Of a stretch of DNA of 19,489 nt, positions 1 through 9,820 are shown in pieces; position 1 is the stretch's first letter; every line of letters starts with the position of its first letter. The translations under genes and the position numbers were made by a program. The notes under the pieces are model-generated. The model searched no databases. It was not told where the DNA came from and saw only the letters and a list, made by a program, of their open reading frames with translations. Source of the stretch: Tieghemiomyces parasiticus (Eukaryota; Kickxellomycota; Dimargaritomycetes; Dimargaritales; Dimargaritaceae); the NCBI GenBank assembly GCA_027575765.1, contig JANBPT010000905.1, positions 1 to 19,489 on the forward strand, in the 5' to 3' direction.

Positions 1-270
1 GATATGGAGGGACGGCTAGGCAGCCATCAGATCAGGAATAAAGACAACAAGGCCCTAAAAGAATAGAAGGCGGCACCCGGTTTGGATAATGAAGGGGATG
101 GAAGGGTGAGGCCACCGCGGGGATAGGAAGATAGACCCTCCACTAATCAGTGTGCCAAAAGGCGCAGCCCTCAAGGCTGGGTTGCACCGCTTGGGATGGC
201 AACGACAGCCGGTTGGCCTCACTTTAAAAATGGCTCAGGAGGCGGTGAGATTTTAGGCTATGGCACCAGC
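1..270. repeat. Left arm of a large inverted repeat
   Basis: This stretch is the reverse complement of the sequence ending at 2274: base p pairs with base 2275-p. Read by eye, bases 1-54 match perfectly, 55-114 have two mismatches and 115-169 have four, so the outer 169 bp are about 96% identical. From about 170 to 270 the match continues at clearly lower identity with small gaps, then fades. The arm begins at the first base of the window, so its true outer end may lie outside. It is purine-rich on this strand. It could be a terminal inverted repeat of a non-autonomous DNA element, or a duplicated promoter-like segment in inverted orientation. Confidence 0.9.
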
Positions 271-2008
271 TTATTCCGGTTATAATCCCCTTCGTGGTTG
301 GCGTAATTCCAGAGTTGAAATTAAGAATGGTAAATTCTTAGTAGATAGATATATACTATGAGTACCAATTCAGTGTCTTATCTACGGTAAAGGCCTGGGA
401 CTTGGGCCTTGTCAGCATTACTAATGTAGAGGAGTCATGGGGAATCATCAGGAAGTTGAGAGAAGTATTGCGGGTATCGTTTGAAAGGAGGGGTGGCCTA
501 AGTAGCTGCGGTAAGGTACGGAGGTTAAGTAATAGATATTAGCTACTGTTATAGCCCAAGTTCATGGGTGGCTGAGGAAAAGTTTGGTTTAGTCGTTGGT
601 GGCTGCTTTCTTGGTCGTTGTGGTAGAGGATCGTTTTGGCGGCCACATTCTCTTAACAGACCAAATATCAGCGTTATAAGCAAACTTGATCAGTGAATGT
701 ACACGCCACGGTGAATTTCCTAGGTATTAGCACATGTTACTGCTACCATCAACCACTCCTCTTTCATCAATTTCCGGATTATTTCTTTTCAGTTAGCCGG
801 GGCTCCATCCTCCCGGTGTTAAACCTACCACGGGTTACTTTAAAACGGAATAATGCTATTATGGGTGGTTTAATGGCATTACAGTACACTCGTTCGAAGC
901 CGTCCTTCTCGGGAAACGCAGTGCTATTCTTTACGGTTAGGATAGCGGGGATAGGGAAGATAATAGCCAGTTTTCACATTCGCATTATAGGCCAGTCTGC
1001 AGCCCTCCGCATGTATGCTCACTCGATCGTTAATGCCTTCGTCCTAATCCGGGGACATGGCCAGAACTTTAATGGCCGAGAAGGCAAAGGTTCTGCCGAG
1101 TAAATTCCCATATGCATCATACAAATCATGGCTTATGGTAAATTGCTGGGTATCATGATGGAGCTCTACAATATTGGCCGAGCGTTGTACCCCACGATAT
1201 TGGAGTGTGAGGTAATCTAGAAAGCGAAGGTGTACATTGAGTAAGTGATGAAAGCAGTAGCGTGTGAGCCTGAGTCCGAACGTATAGCATCAGTTGTTAG
1301 GGTGCAGTACGACTTGCCAGATGCATCAATTATTATTTCAGGGGTTACCTGCGTCGTACGTTTTACACGAAGGTCGGTAAATGTGGCATCCCCGGCGATC
1401 ACAATTCTGGTATCGTGATGGTCGTACATAGTGCGATATAGCGACGTACTGAAGAGCTGGGGGGGTATAATGAATTTGGTTTAGCGAAAGTTGAAGATAA
1501 GGTGTGGCTAAATGCATTGGTCATGTAAATTAGCACTATGGTTGCGGTAGCGATGCATATTCCATTTATATGCAGACTCTGATCCACAGGTTCAGGTTCG
1601 ACACCTTGATATACGTCCTGATTTTCTGTTGGTGATGAACTTCACATCTCCTTATCCAACCTATCGGAGCTCGCGCAATTTGATAATGATAACTACATCT
1701 ACGCTGCCCTATTATATGGGCTTGGTGAGGCGCTATACTGTCATACGTGGCGTAGGTTAATGTAATCGTTTACACACATTCAGGCCAGTCACCAGTCTCG
1801 TGGAATGTATCAGTTGGCTTTAGATTATACATATAGAATCGTTAAGTAGTACCTTGATTTATCAAGCCACCAGCACTATGGTAGCCGTAACCACCCCACC
1901 TTTTCAAACCTCTCCAATGCCGCCCTTATTCTTTGCCCCTTCCTTTATTCGTATATCATTATCCGCCCCTCCGACAAATCAAGTCACAATTTGAGTCCTT
2001 CCTCTGTT
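271..2008. other. Interior of the inverted-repeat structure, no convincing gene
   Basis: About 1.7 kb of lower-GC sequence between the two arms. No long gene with a recognisable domain can be read on either strand. The longest open stretches are a plus-strand one at 693-1103 (GTG start, 136 codons) and a set of minus-strand stretches that change frame: roughly 1587-1399, 1429-1217 and 1289-1047, the last continuing to 927 after one TAG. Their translations show no family I recognise, and no transposase motif is visible. It may be an old gene or element relic, or simply non-coding DNA. Confidence 0.5.
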
Positions 2009-2274
2009 TGGTTGTTGTAGCAAAAATCCCCCCCTCCCTAATCTACAAACCAAGTGAAGCCAGCCGGTTTCCTTTCTTTCCCAGGCGGTGCCACCCAGCC
2101 TCAGTGGCTGCGCCTTTTGGCACACTGATAAATGGAGGGTCTATCTTCCTATCCCCATGGTGGCCTCACCCTTCCATCCCCTTCAATATCCAAACCAGGT
2201 GCCGCCTTCTATTCTTTTAGGGCCTTGTTGTCTTTATTCCTGATCTGATGGCTGCCTAGCCGTCCCTCCATATC
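2009..2274. repeat. Right arm of the large inverted repeat
   Basis: Reverse complement of the window start. Pairing is nearly perfect between 2106 and 2274 and weaker down to about 2009. The arm is strongly pyrimidine-rich on this strand, like the leaders of the genes further right. No short target-site duplication can be tested, because the sequence to the left of the other arm is not in the window. Confidence 0.9.
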
Positions 2275-3057
2275 CTGCCAGTGCCTGGCCCTGCCGCGAC
2301 CTGTTGTCCTAGCTTTCCTGGCCTAGGACGAATAGTTGCTACGAATGATGCCGACCATTGTTCCAGTATAGAAGACCTACCGGTCGCTATTCATTAAAAC
2401 GAAGGTTATCACCCAACCTAAAATCCACATCCCCAGGTCAAACTAGAACTTTTAAGCTAAGTTTTCTTTACTAGCAAGTTTGGAACTACCACAGTTAGCC
2501 TACAAGTGCACCTGACTTAGCTAATGGACGGATGCTTACAGCATAGTCTGCCTTTGCACACCTTCACCATGACCAAAGCAAGAGGCCTGGTCCCAATTTA
2601 CCAAATATAAGGTGTCGATTTACATCAGCGATGTGGGCTGTCTTACATTAGTATCTCAAGACCTGCTGTCATACATGACAGACCCGAGGCCTGCAAGTAG
2701 ACCGCGATAATAGTCATCGCGTTAGACAGATATTAATTGGGTCTCCCGTCACAAGTACGTTGGAATATCTGTAGCAGGGATATCATTCAAATTCCGTAGT
2801 CATCAAAACAGCTTGGTACGCCGTAATAGGTCCTTTGAGGCCTACTGTGTCAAATACCCCTCGTTTTAAATCGCACTCCTTGACCAGTACCCGTTAATGT
2901 TTTCGTAGCGGAATCCTCTTTACTTTGCGCAGTGATGAGTAGCTATAAAACCATACCGCCTGGCCTTCAAATACTATCACAATAATAGAAAATAGAACAC
3001 GACAGGGATCCATGGTAGTTGTAAGAGTAATCAAGTACCTGGCCCTGAGTCGGTCGT
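2275..3057. other. Gene-free stretch between the inverted repeat and the PPE1 3' end
   Basis: No coding region, RNA gene or repeat could be supported here. The right part (about 2890-3057) must hold the 3' untranslated and 3'-end-processing sequence of the minus-strand methylesterase gene. On that strand an AT-rich patch around 2970-3005 is a plausible but unproven 3'-end region. Confidence 0.5.
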
Positions 3058-5203
3058 TTAGGACCGCGGAAGCTTCGGAGGCAGGGTGAGCGGTCGGCTC
3101 CGCTGCCAAATCTCAATCAGAGAACGGGCCACCTCATCAGGGTGGTCCTCCTGGATGGCATGGCCGCTGTCGGGGAACATGACCGGTTGGAATTTACCTG
3201 GAAAGATAGACCACCGAATCAGTAGGGTTAAGAGGGGGACATGTCCGTTAGGGGTGTAGTTATTATGTGGAAGCCCCGATGGCACCAGGCTGGCTTACTG
3301 GTATCGAGCTGGGAAACTGGGACTATGTTCATAGCTTACCTTGCATCTGCGCGATCATCATGGGCTTATCCAGCCGCTCAGGACCTAGGTAGTGGAGGGG
3401 GATAATATCGATAGGGGGTGACTGATGAGCCTGGATGCTGGGACAGTAAAGACTCAGCAATACCTTGACGAGCGGATGTATATGACCGAATAGGCATGCA
3501 GATTCCAGACGGTGGAGACTACTTACCGGCCAGCATGAGCATTTTGGCGCCCTTGGCCTGCAAAAACTTGTCAGTGAGACCCTGGAACCAATCTGCGGCG
3601 GATGCGGGATTTAACACGGAAGCGAAAAGAGGGTGTGGCAACGGCTAGTCATGAGGATTTAGACGCTCTAGTTGAGGTTAGATGCAACCAGATTACGAGG
3701 TAAAGTTGACCAGGAGCGGGGCTTCCATCTCTGCTATCCATTGGCCCACCTTTCCTTCCACTCCACGATACTTACCTTTCCAGTACTGCTCCGACGCGCC
3801 CAGGTCGGTACGCCAGACATACGCCGGACCTTCGGGGCTTGACTCTTCAACGACTAGCGGCGGCACCGAGACCTGGGCCGACTCTACGTTAACGATGGCG
3901 CGGATATGGAGAAACCAGGCGATGGTGTCTGACACGGATCGGAACTTTTGGGGCCGCGTCTCACAAAACTTTTTGATCTTACCCAGGGCGGCCATGGCGT
4001 TACCTGAAAACGTGGTAAGTACGGGGTGGGTGATAAACAGTTAGGCAAACTAAACAAAAAGAACAGGACCAAGGAATCACAAGGTGACCCTATCCAGTCT
4101 GTACGCTTAGGGAAGCTGGCAATCTAAGTAGAGGAGCGACAGTGAATTTAAAGGCGTGGGATTACCCTGGGCATGGAGGCTTACCTTCCACGATATCGAT
4201 AACCACGAACCCGCCGAGGTTGGGCACCAGCTGCTTGTAGGCAATTTGGGTCACGACAGCCCCACCCATGCTGATTAAGGAACGTTGCCGAGGGGGGTGA
4301 AAGGTGGCCAAGGCTGTTAGAGCCGAAATCGAACGCCACACTAAGTGGTCTGCAATCAGCTCTAAGCCACCCACCCGAGGAGGCCGGGAGCGCTTAGGGC
4401 CCGCGTGTTCACCATTACCTGTGCCCTACGAGAAACACCTGCGGGTGCGATCCGTTTGGGTAGAGGGCGTCCAAGATGGTCTTGAAATCACCTGCCAGCG
4501 TATCCAGCGACAGATCGAGGTCGCCGTCCGTGTGGGTATCGCCTTTTGTTTTTTAAGTTGGTGCGGACGACGGCAGGGGGATTGTGCGAAGAGGTCAGGT
4601 TAGCCTGGTACTTGGGCCCATAATCGCAACGTAATACAACCAACATGTGAACACTGGTGGAATCGGCAAACGGCATCTTTTTGTACGTACCATGCCCCCG
4701 GCAGTCGTAGGCCAGGAACGACATCTCGTCGGGGTATTTCTGCCGCATCCGTTGGGCCACCAGGGCGAAGGCCAGGGCGGCGTGGCCCGCGCCGTGGTGG
4801 AACACAAAGAGGGGGCCACGGTCCCGTCGGCTCTGGTAGGTCATAAAGCGGTTACCCGTACTCGAGACCTCGACCACCTCGCGGGTGTCAAAGTAGGGTT
4901 CCCAACTCGCAGCCGTGTAGGTTGTCCGTCGTTCAGCAGGGGAGCTGTGGTAAGTGAGCGCAGTTAAGCCACCTGAGTTAGTTCAAAGTCCAGTAGGGTC
5001 GGGGGCGGGGGACTGCTCCTATACGTTCCGGCCGGCTGACATAGCAGCAGTCTTTATCCAGCGCGACTCTCTCCGTTATGAGCCAGGTCGGTCAGCCGCA
5101 GGCCTCCCCATTACCTAGTGGACGGGGCGAATAAGTGGTCTGGGTGGAGCGCTGCCCCGCCGCTAGCCTTGAGCAGCTTTTTGCGGAGATCTTCAGCATC
5201 CAT
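3058..5203 (-). CDS. PPE1: Protein phosphatase 2A methylesterase (PPE1/PME-1), 8 exons
   Basis: An alpha/beta hydrolase that removes the C-terminal methyl ester from the PP2A catalytic subunit. Exons, read on the minus strand: 5203-5115, 4944-4691, 4542-4419, 4270-4185, 4003-3776, 3592-3527, 3384-3340 and 3197-3058. They total 1032 nt (343 aa plus TAA); introns are 142-183 nt and every junction keeps frame with GT-AG ends. The start sits in GACCATGG. Family motifs appear in order: SWEPYF near residue 43, the oxyanion loop HHGAGH (79-84), GHSMGGA with nucleophile Ser156 (codon split by intron 3), VVIDIVEG with Asp181, WFQGL, LAGPERLDK, and SGHAIQED with His310. The human enzyme has 386 residues with a long acidic loop before its YTWR motif; here that loop is short (before YVWRT), which explains the lower His number. 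Identity is firm. Exact splice sites are inferred from GT-AG, frame and family alignment. Confidence 0.95.
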
Positions 5204-6487
5204 GGTCGGTAATACTGAATACGGATGCGAAATGGCCTGACAACGGTCGGTGGGAATGGCAGTGGAGGTCACGAATTGGAGCGCGGTGGGTCAGTTTACC
5301 CAAAGACACTTAACCAGTAGAGTAGAGTGAAGGTCTGACGTCGGGATGTGGGAAGTAATAGCCGAGGGTAGTTAGACTAGAACTGGCTTCTCTACGACCT
5401 AAAGAAGGAGAACTGTAGCGCATAACGTCAGCGGCTTGCCAACCTTCTGGATTAGTACGACACTGGTGGAGTGCTACATGCCCCTTCTTTAAGCCTTACT
5501 CAGGCGCGCCCTCCGGGAGGGCAGGGGTCGGCACCCCCTCGGTCTTCAAAGGTTCCAGCCGCCGCTGCCAAACAAGAGAGTTTTCTCCGTCTTCCAGTAC
5601 ACTACTGGCACCCAGTTGTGTGGGCAATACCAACCTCTCAATTATGTCCGCTCTAAACGTGCAATGCAGCTGTACGTTGCTCTCCCTACAACACCTTCAT
5701 ACCGTCCCACTCTAGTCCATGGACTCGGCCTAGGGGTTAGCCACGTTGGCGGGTCCCGAAATATCGGATCTAATATGGATATCAATAGACAGTATATACG
5801 ACCCAACCTTCAATTCTGCCGCTCAGCCTCCCTCGGCTCGCATGTGCAGGACAGGCAGGGGCGGAGATACTGGCTTGCCAGCTAGCCGTGGCCACATCCA
5901 CCCGTCCCGTCGTGTCAGGTGTCTCGCCGCATGCGCTGTGCGGTGGAGGGCGTTCGACATAATGCACAGCCGGCTAAGCCACAGTAACAGGGACACCGCA
6001 GCCCCCGAATGGCTGGGGGTGCGGCAGTGAGTCCTACCGCGTAATATATGTATACTTCGGCCCGGACCGCCGTGTAACCTCCTGATTAATCGTCGTGGCT
6101 GCTATAATACGCGACCATACTCTCCACCCAGGCCTCAATGTTACGTGGCACTTTGCAAAGCGCTGGTCCAGCCGGCCCTTAAATCTACGGCGGCCGTATC
6201 TTCCATGGCACCCACGAGCCACTTAACATGGGAGGTCCCATAGACCAACCCCTTACCTTATCCTATCCCCATCGGGCAGTTTTTTCCGACTCAACTGCAC
6301 CGTTTTCCACTGGCAGCCCAGTCCACCTCCCTCACCTGGCTATACCATACCCGCACTTCGTAGCAGCATACCCGGGCCTACATATCGCGTCCAAGCCTCA
6401 TCCCCCTCTTCACCCCCCCCATCAGTACCCCAAATTAGTCTCCTCCTCACCTCCTACTTTTTGACCTAGAGACCGATCCCATCTCCC
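5204..6487. promoter_or_regulatory. Divergent intergenic region between PPE1 and the deubiquitinase gene
   Basis: This 1.28 kb must contain both promoters. The side next to PPE1 (5204-5380) is purine-rich on the plus strand, and the side next to the deubiquitinase (about 6230-6487) is C/T-rich, so both genes have pyrimidine-rich leaders on their own strand. TGACGT cores lie at 5336-5341 and, inverted, at 5425-5430; they resemble bZIP sites but may be chance. Several open stretches (5471-5656, 5616-5885, 5746-6030, 6228-6464) lack any recognisable domain and are judged non-coding. Confidence 0.55.
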
Positions 6488-8406
6488 ATGTCCCAGTACG
6501 CCCTCGACGATCTGGAGGTGGAGGAGCTGTCCATGCACCTACCGTGGTGCTCGGCCGAAGTTCCCCCTGACTATTGGTCCAAGCCGCGGAAATCCGCTAT
6601 TGTCCAGCCTACATCCAAACTCGCCACCGAGTCGACCCCGGTGGCCGAAGCCAAGCCCGAACTCGAGACCGTTCAGCCAGTTGAGGATACCATCCTGACC
6701 AACGGACACGCCAGCGTATCCGCCCCTGAGGTAGGTTGGCCTAGTCCGCCATACACGACTCGTCTACAGCCGAACCAAGCGGTGTGGTCGCATTCGCATC
6801 GCCCCTGCCCCACCTCGACTTCTAACCCTGGGTTACTTGGCACTCGCTCAACTACGCACTATGTTACCCTCCTCACTATCCATAGCCATCTACTGCCTTC
6901 GTGGTCGCACAGGAGACGCTAAAGCCACAGCCGACCGCTCCGGTCACGGCAGCGCCCTCGGTCGCGACTGCCACTGACTCTGCAAGCAAAACGCCTGTCG
7001 AAACCAAATCTCCGGTTCCAACCCCGGCAGGACCGCCCAAGTCGTGGGCCGATATGCTACGGTCACAAAAGTCCGTCCCGATCCCAGTTGCCCCGGTCAA
7101 CGCTACCCCATCCACCCCAGGGGCCGCGGCTTCCACGCCCGCCCCCGGGACTAATGCAGCCTCGCCAAGCCCCGCGGCGACCAGGGCCACCGCCTCACCC
7201 AAGAGACCCAATGCCACCGCTACCGTGGCCACTACTCCGCCTGCCACCTTCCCCAACGGCAGCGCCCGTTTCCAGTCCGTGGGGGAGACCCTGGCCAACT
7301 ACCAGGTGACCTACGCGCGCACTCCGCTGCAGCCGCGGGGCCTGGTTAACAACGGCAACATGTGCTTCATGAACTCGATTCTGCAGTCGCTTGTGCACTG
7401 CCCGCCGTTCTACAACCTGCTCAAGAAGGTCGAGACCCAGAGCGCCCACAGCTTCCACAGCACCACGCCGCTATCCGATGCCCTGGTGGCCTTCGTCAAC
7501 GAATTCCGGGAGGCCCGGCCCCTGGACACCCCCGACCATACCGGCGAACCCCTTCTCCCGGAGAACGTGTACAATTCGCTGCGTAGCCTCAAGAAGTTTG
7601 ACTCGCTCAAAGGCCGCCAGGAGGACGCCCAAGAGTTTATGGGGTTCCTACTGGACGGTTTGCACGAGGAGTTCCGATCACTCGTGAAGGCCTACCGGAC
7701 CGCCCAACCCTCGGCGGTGGACGAGTCGGAAACCGGTAGCCGTGAGAAGTACTCGTGGATGGAAGTGGGCAAGAACAATCGCGTGGCAGTGACGCAGACG
7801 GTGGCCACGGCCGAATCGCCCATTACCCAGATCTTTGGGGGCCGGTTGCGGTCAGTTCTCAAGGCGGCCGGGTCCAAGGACTCCATCACGTTCGAACCGT
7901 TCGAGTCCTTGCTGCTGGACATTAGCCCTAGTGAGGTCAAGTCAGTCGAGGACGCTCTCCAGCGGCTGGTCGAGCCCGAGACCCTCGAGGGCTTTACGAA
8001 CGCCGGTGGCCAGACCGTGGCGGCCACCAAGCAGCTCCTGCTCGAGGCGCCGCTCCCCCCGGTCCTCATCCTGCACATCAACCGATTCGTCTACACCAGC
8101 GCCGGCGGGGCTCAGAAACTCCAGAAACCCATCGAATACGGCCACCAGCTCCTCCTCCCCCCCACGTTGTTCTCGGCGGCCCAGCGGCCCCGCGGGCCCA
8201 TCCGGTACGACCTGAGCGCTGTCGTCTACCACCACGGTCGCCACCTGACCGGTGGGCACTACACGTGCGATATCATGCAGGCCCCCGAGTCGTGGCTCAA
8301 TATTGACGATACCAAGATCGAGCGGATATCGCCTGCCGAGGTCATCACCCAGGGCTACGACGACCGGTTGCCATACGTGCTCTTCTACGTGAAGCACCAG
8401 GCGTAG
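6488..8406 (+). CDS. UBP3: USP10/Ubp3-type ubiquitin carboxyl-terminal hydrolase, 2 exons
   Basis: A cysteine protease of the USP class that cleaves ubiquitin from target proteins. Exons are 6488-6730 and 6913-8406, with a phase-0 intron of 182 nt (GTAGGT donor, CGCACAG acceptor, CTAAC near 6823), giving 578 aa. Residues 1-200 are Pro/Ala/Thr-rich and probably disordered, but contain PPKSWADML at 122-130, like the SWA motif upstream of the catalytic domain in USP10. The Cys box RGLVNNGNMC carries Cys232, with oxyanion Asn227. The His box GGHYTCD carries His530, followed by WLNIDD (Asp546/547) and YVLFYVK at the end. The FGGRLRSV region lacks the CxxC pairs found in many USPs, as in USP10. Length is below human USP10 (798) and yeast Ubp3 (912), the difference being mostly N-terminal. 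The start has a weak context (C at -3), and Met16 is an alternative. Family assignment is firm; orthology to Ubp3 is inferred. Confidence 0.93.
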
Positions 8407-9099
8407 GTATGCGGAAATGCCATGGAAATGTTGCGGTGATGTGCATGGGCTTGTAGATGCTAGGTTGTTGTACTTTCGTTTATTCGCGACTATTAGGCCT
8501 CCTATTTCTTTGACTCTCAAACTCCGCTGCTACGTTCGGCTTTTGGATAGTGCATACGCTACTCCGGCGCGACTGCCCTTATCTACCTCTCTCACTCACT
8601 TCTCTCGTCGTACATTGCCGGGCTCCTCTTGTCCCTTTCACGCCCTCGTTTATTTTATACATATATATTTTTAAGCTACGCGCACATGCCCACTAAACAT
8701 ATCTGACTCTGTTGAGCAGTGAAAATTGGACAGTTAACGCCAGGCATACCTGGGAATGCAGTCCAGGGCCATTTTCCATGCCGGAGCTGAGAATTGCATC
8801 GGCAGACGGATGTCGAAGGGCGCCGGTGGGTTATACTGGTACATTCAAGCTTCGGCACCTTTTACCCCAAGAAGCTCAAGGTGCCTGGAAATGGGCCGTG
8901 CCCGCGTTGCCCGTAACCCAACTGGGGAATGTACACCAGGACGAGGACCTTCCCAAAGGCTATTTGAGGCCTAAAGGTACCAGTGGTCGAGGCGGCGGTT
9001 CCATGGGGCCGCTGGAGTGAAGGGGGAGGGTTAGGACTTGGCTGGTAAGGGGTCCTGGCCGCCAATAGGTAGAGGGGCTGGTGAGTCCACCGTTTGGGG
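8407..9099. other. 3' flank of the deubiquitinase gene and spacer
   Basis: Follows the TAG at 8404-8406. It holds the likely 3' untranslated region and 3' end signal (8649-8675), then about 400 bp of moderately GC-rich sequence. Open stretches on both strands at 8676-9065 show no known domain. The region is treated as intergenic. Confidence 0.5.
8649..8675 (+). terminator. Putative 3'-end processing region of the deubiquitinase gene
   Basis: An AT-rich run with TTTATTTTATAC followed by ATATATATTTTT, about 245 nt after the stop codon, in otherwise GC-rich DNA. Fungal 3' ends commonly use TATATA-like efficiency elements followed by U-rich tracts. Similar runs follow the DEK and RCC1 genes, which supports the reading. 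The cleavage site cannot be fixed from sequence alone. Confidence 0.5.
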
Positions 9100-9820
9100 C
9101 ATTCGGTTTCACATCCCGTCTTGCCTTCTGCATCGCGACGGCACCCTTCTCCTTACAAGCCCTTGGGGTTCACCTTCTCCTCGCTCTGACGCTTGCAGCA
9201 GAGCTACGCATGCGAGAGTTGTCCACCCTCTTTCCGCCCTCCCCATTACGTAATAATGGCGACGGACCCACCCTCCCCCCCCCAGCTTTCCCTGATCGAC
9301 CACACGTCACAGCTCCATTAGCGCCATCGCTCCTCCCCTCCCCCCTTGCCTCTTTCGCGCCTTCCGCCCTTGAAATCGCTGGCGCTAGGCAACCAGTAAG
9401 CCACACCCCCCACTCTGACCCTGGCCCCCATCCCCGCACCCCCCTCCCACTCTGCACCTTCTTTAGCTTGCCCTTTCTTGCCAGCAGTGTCCAAGGACGT
9501 CGCTATTAGTCTCCCGCGCCTCCGCAACTCATTGGCCCCTTCCTTAGCACATTTGCACCACCCTCTGCGTCTATTCCAAAACCAACCTTGGTGCATTTCT
9601 GACTTGGCCCCTCTAAATTTGCCAGTCACAGTCCCACTTCTCATTTATTGGCCTCACACCCCCTCTTTCCCCACAAGACAACTCTCAGCCCGGTCCGGAC
9701 GAGATCAGTTGCTAGGGCACCCGCGTTTCTCCCTGCCTGAGGACCCACCATTATATCCACCACCGTAGCCCACACCCCACCGTCTTCACATTCCCACCCT
9801 CCTCGACCTGGTCACCAACC
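9100..9820 (+). promoter_or_regulatory. Pyrimidine-rich leader and promoter region of the DEK gene
   Basis: Most of this 720 bp is strikingly rich in C and T on the coding strand, with runs of C at 9279-9289 and in the 9405-9450 area. Candidate factor sites are the palindrome TTACGTAA at 9246-9253, CACGTCA at 9303-9309, an RFX-like half-site CTAGGCAACC near 9385 and inverted CCAAT boxes near 9531 and 9646. All are sequence matches only. Open reading stretches across it reflect the skewed composition rather than genes. Confidence 0.5.

Noticed and set aside
1595..1605. GGTTCGACACC resembling a tRNA B box
   Set aside because: No five-pair T stem, no A box at the right distance and no acceptor stem could be found.
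6228..6464. Open frame of 78 codons just upstream of the deubiquitinase
   Set aside because: It lies wholly in the C/T-rich leader and is Pro/His/Ser-rich as expected from composition. It could act as an upstream ORF but has no coding evidence.
6876..8520. Several long open frames on both strands overlapping the deubiquitinase gene
   Set aside because: They are shadows produced by GC-rich coding sequence; only the frame with the USP motifs is meaningful.
8709..8844. Small minus-strand reading frame with a GTATGC...CAACAG pair that could be an exon and intron
   Set aside because: The implied intron would be only 41 nt, against 142-183 nt for the introns in this window, the product would be under 40 residues, and no family is recognisable.
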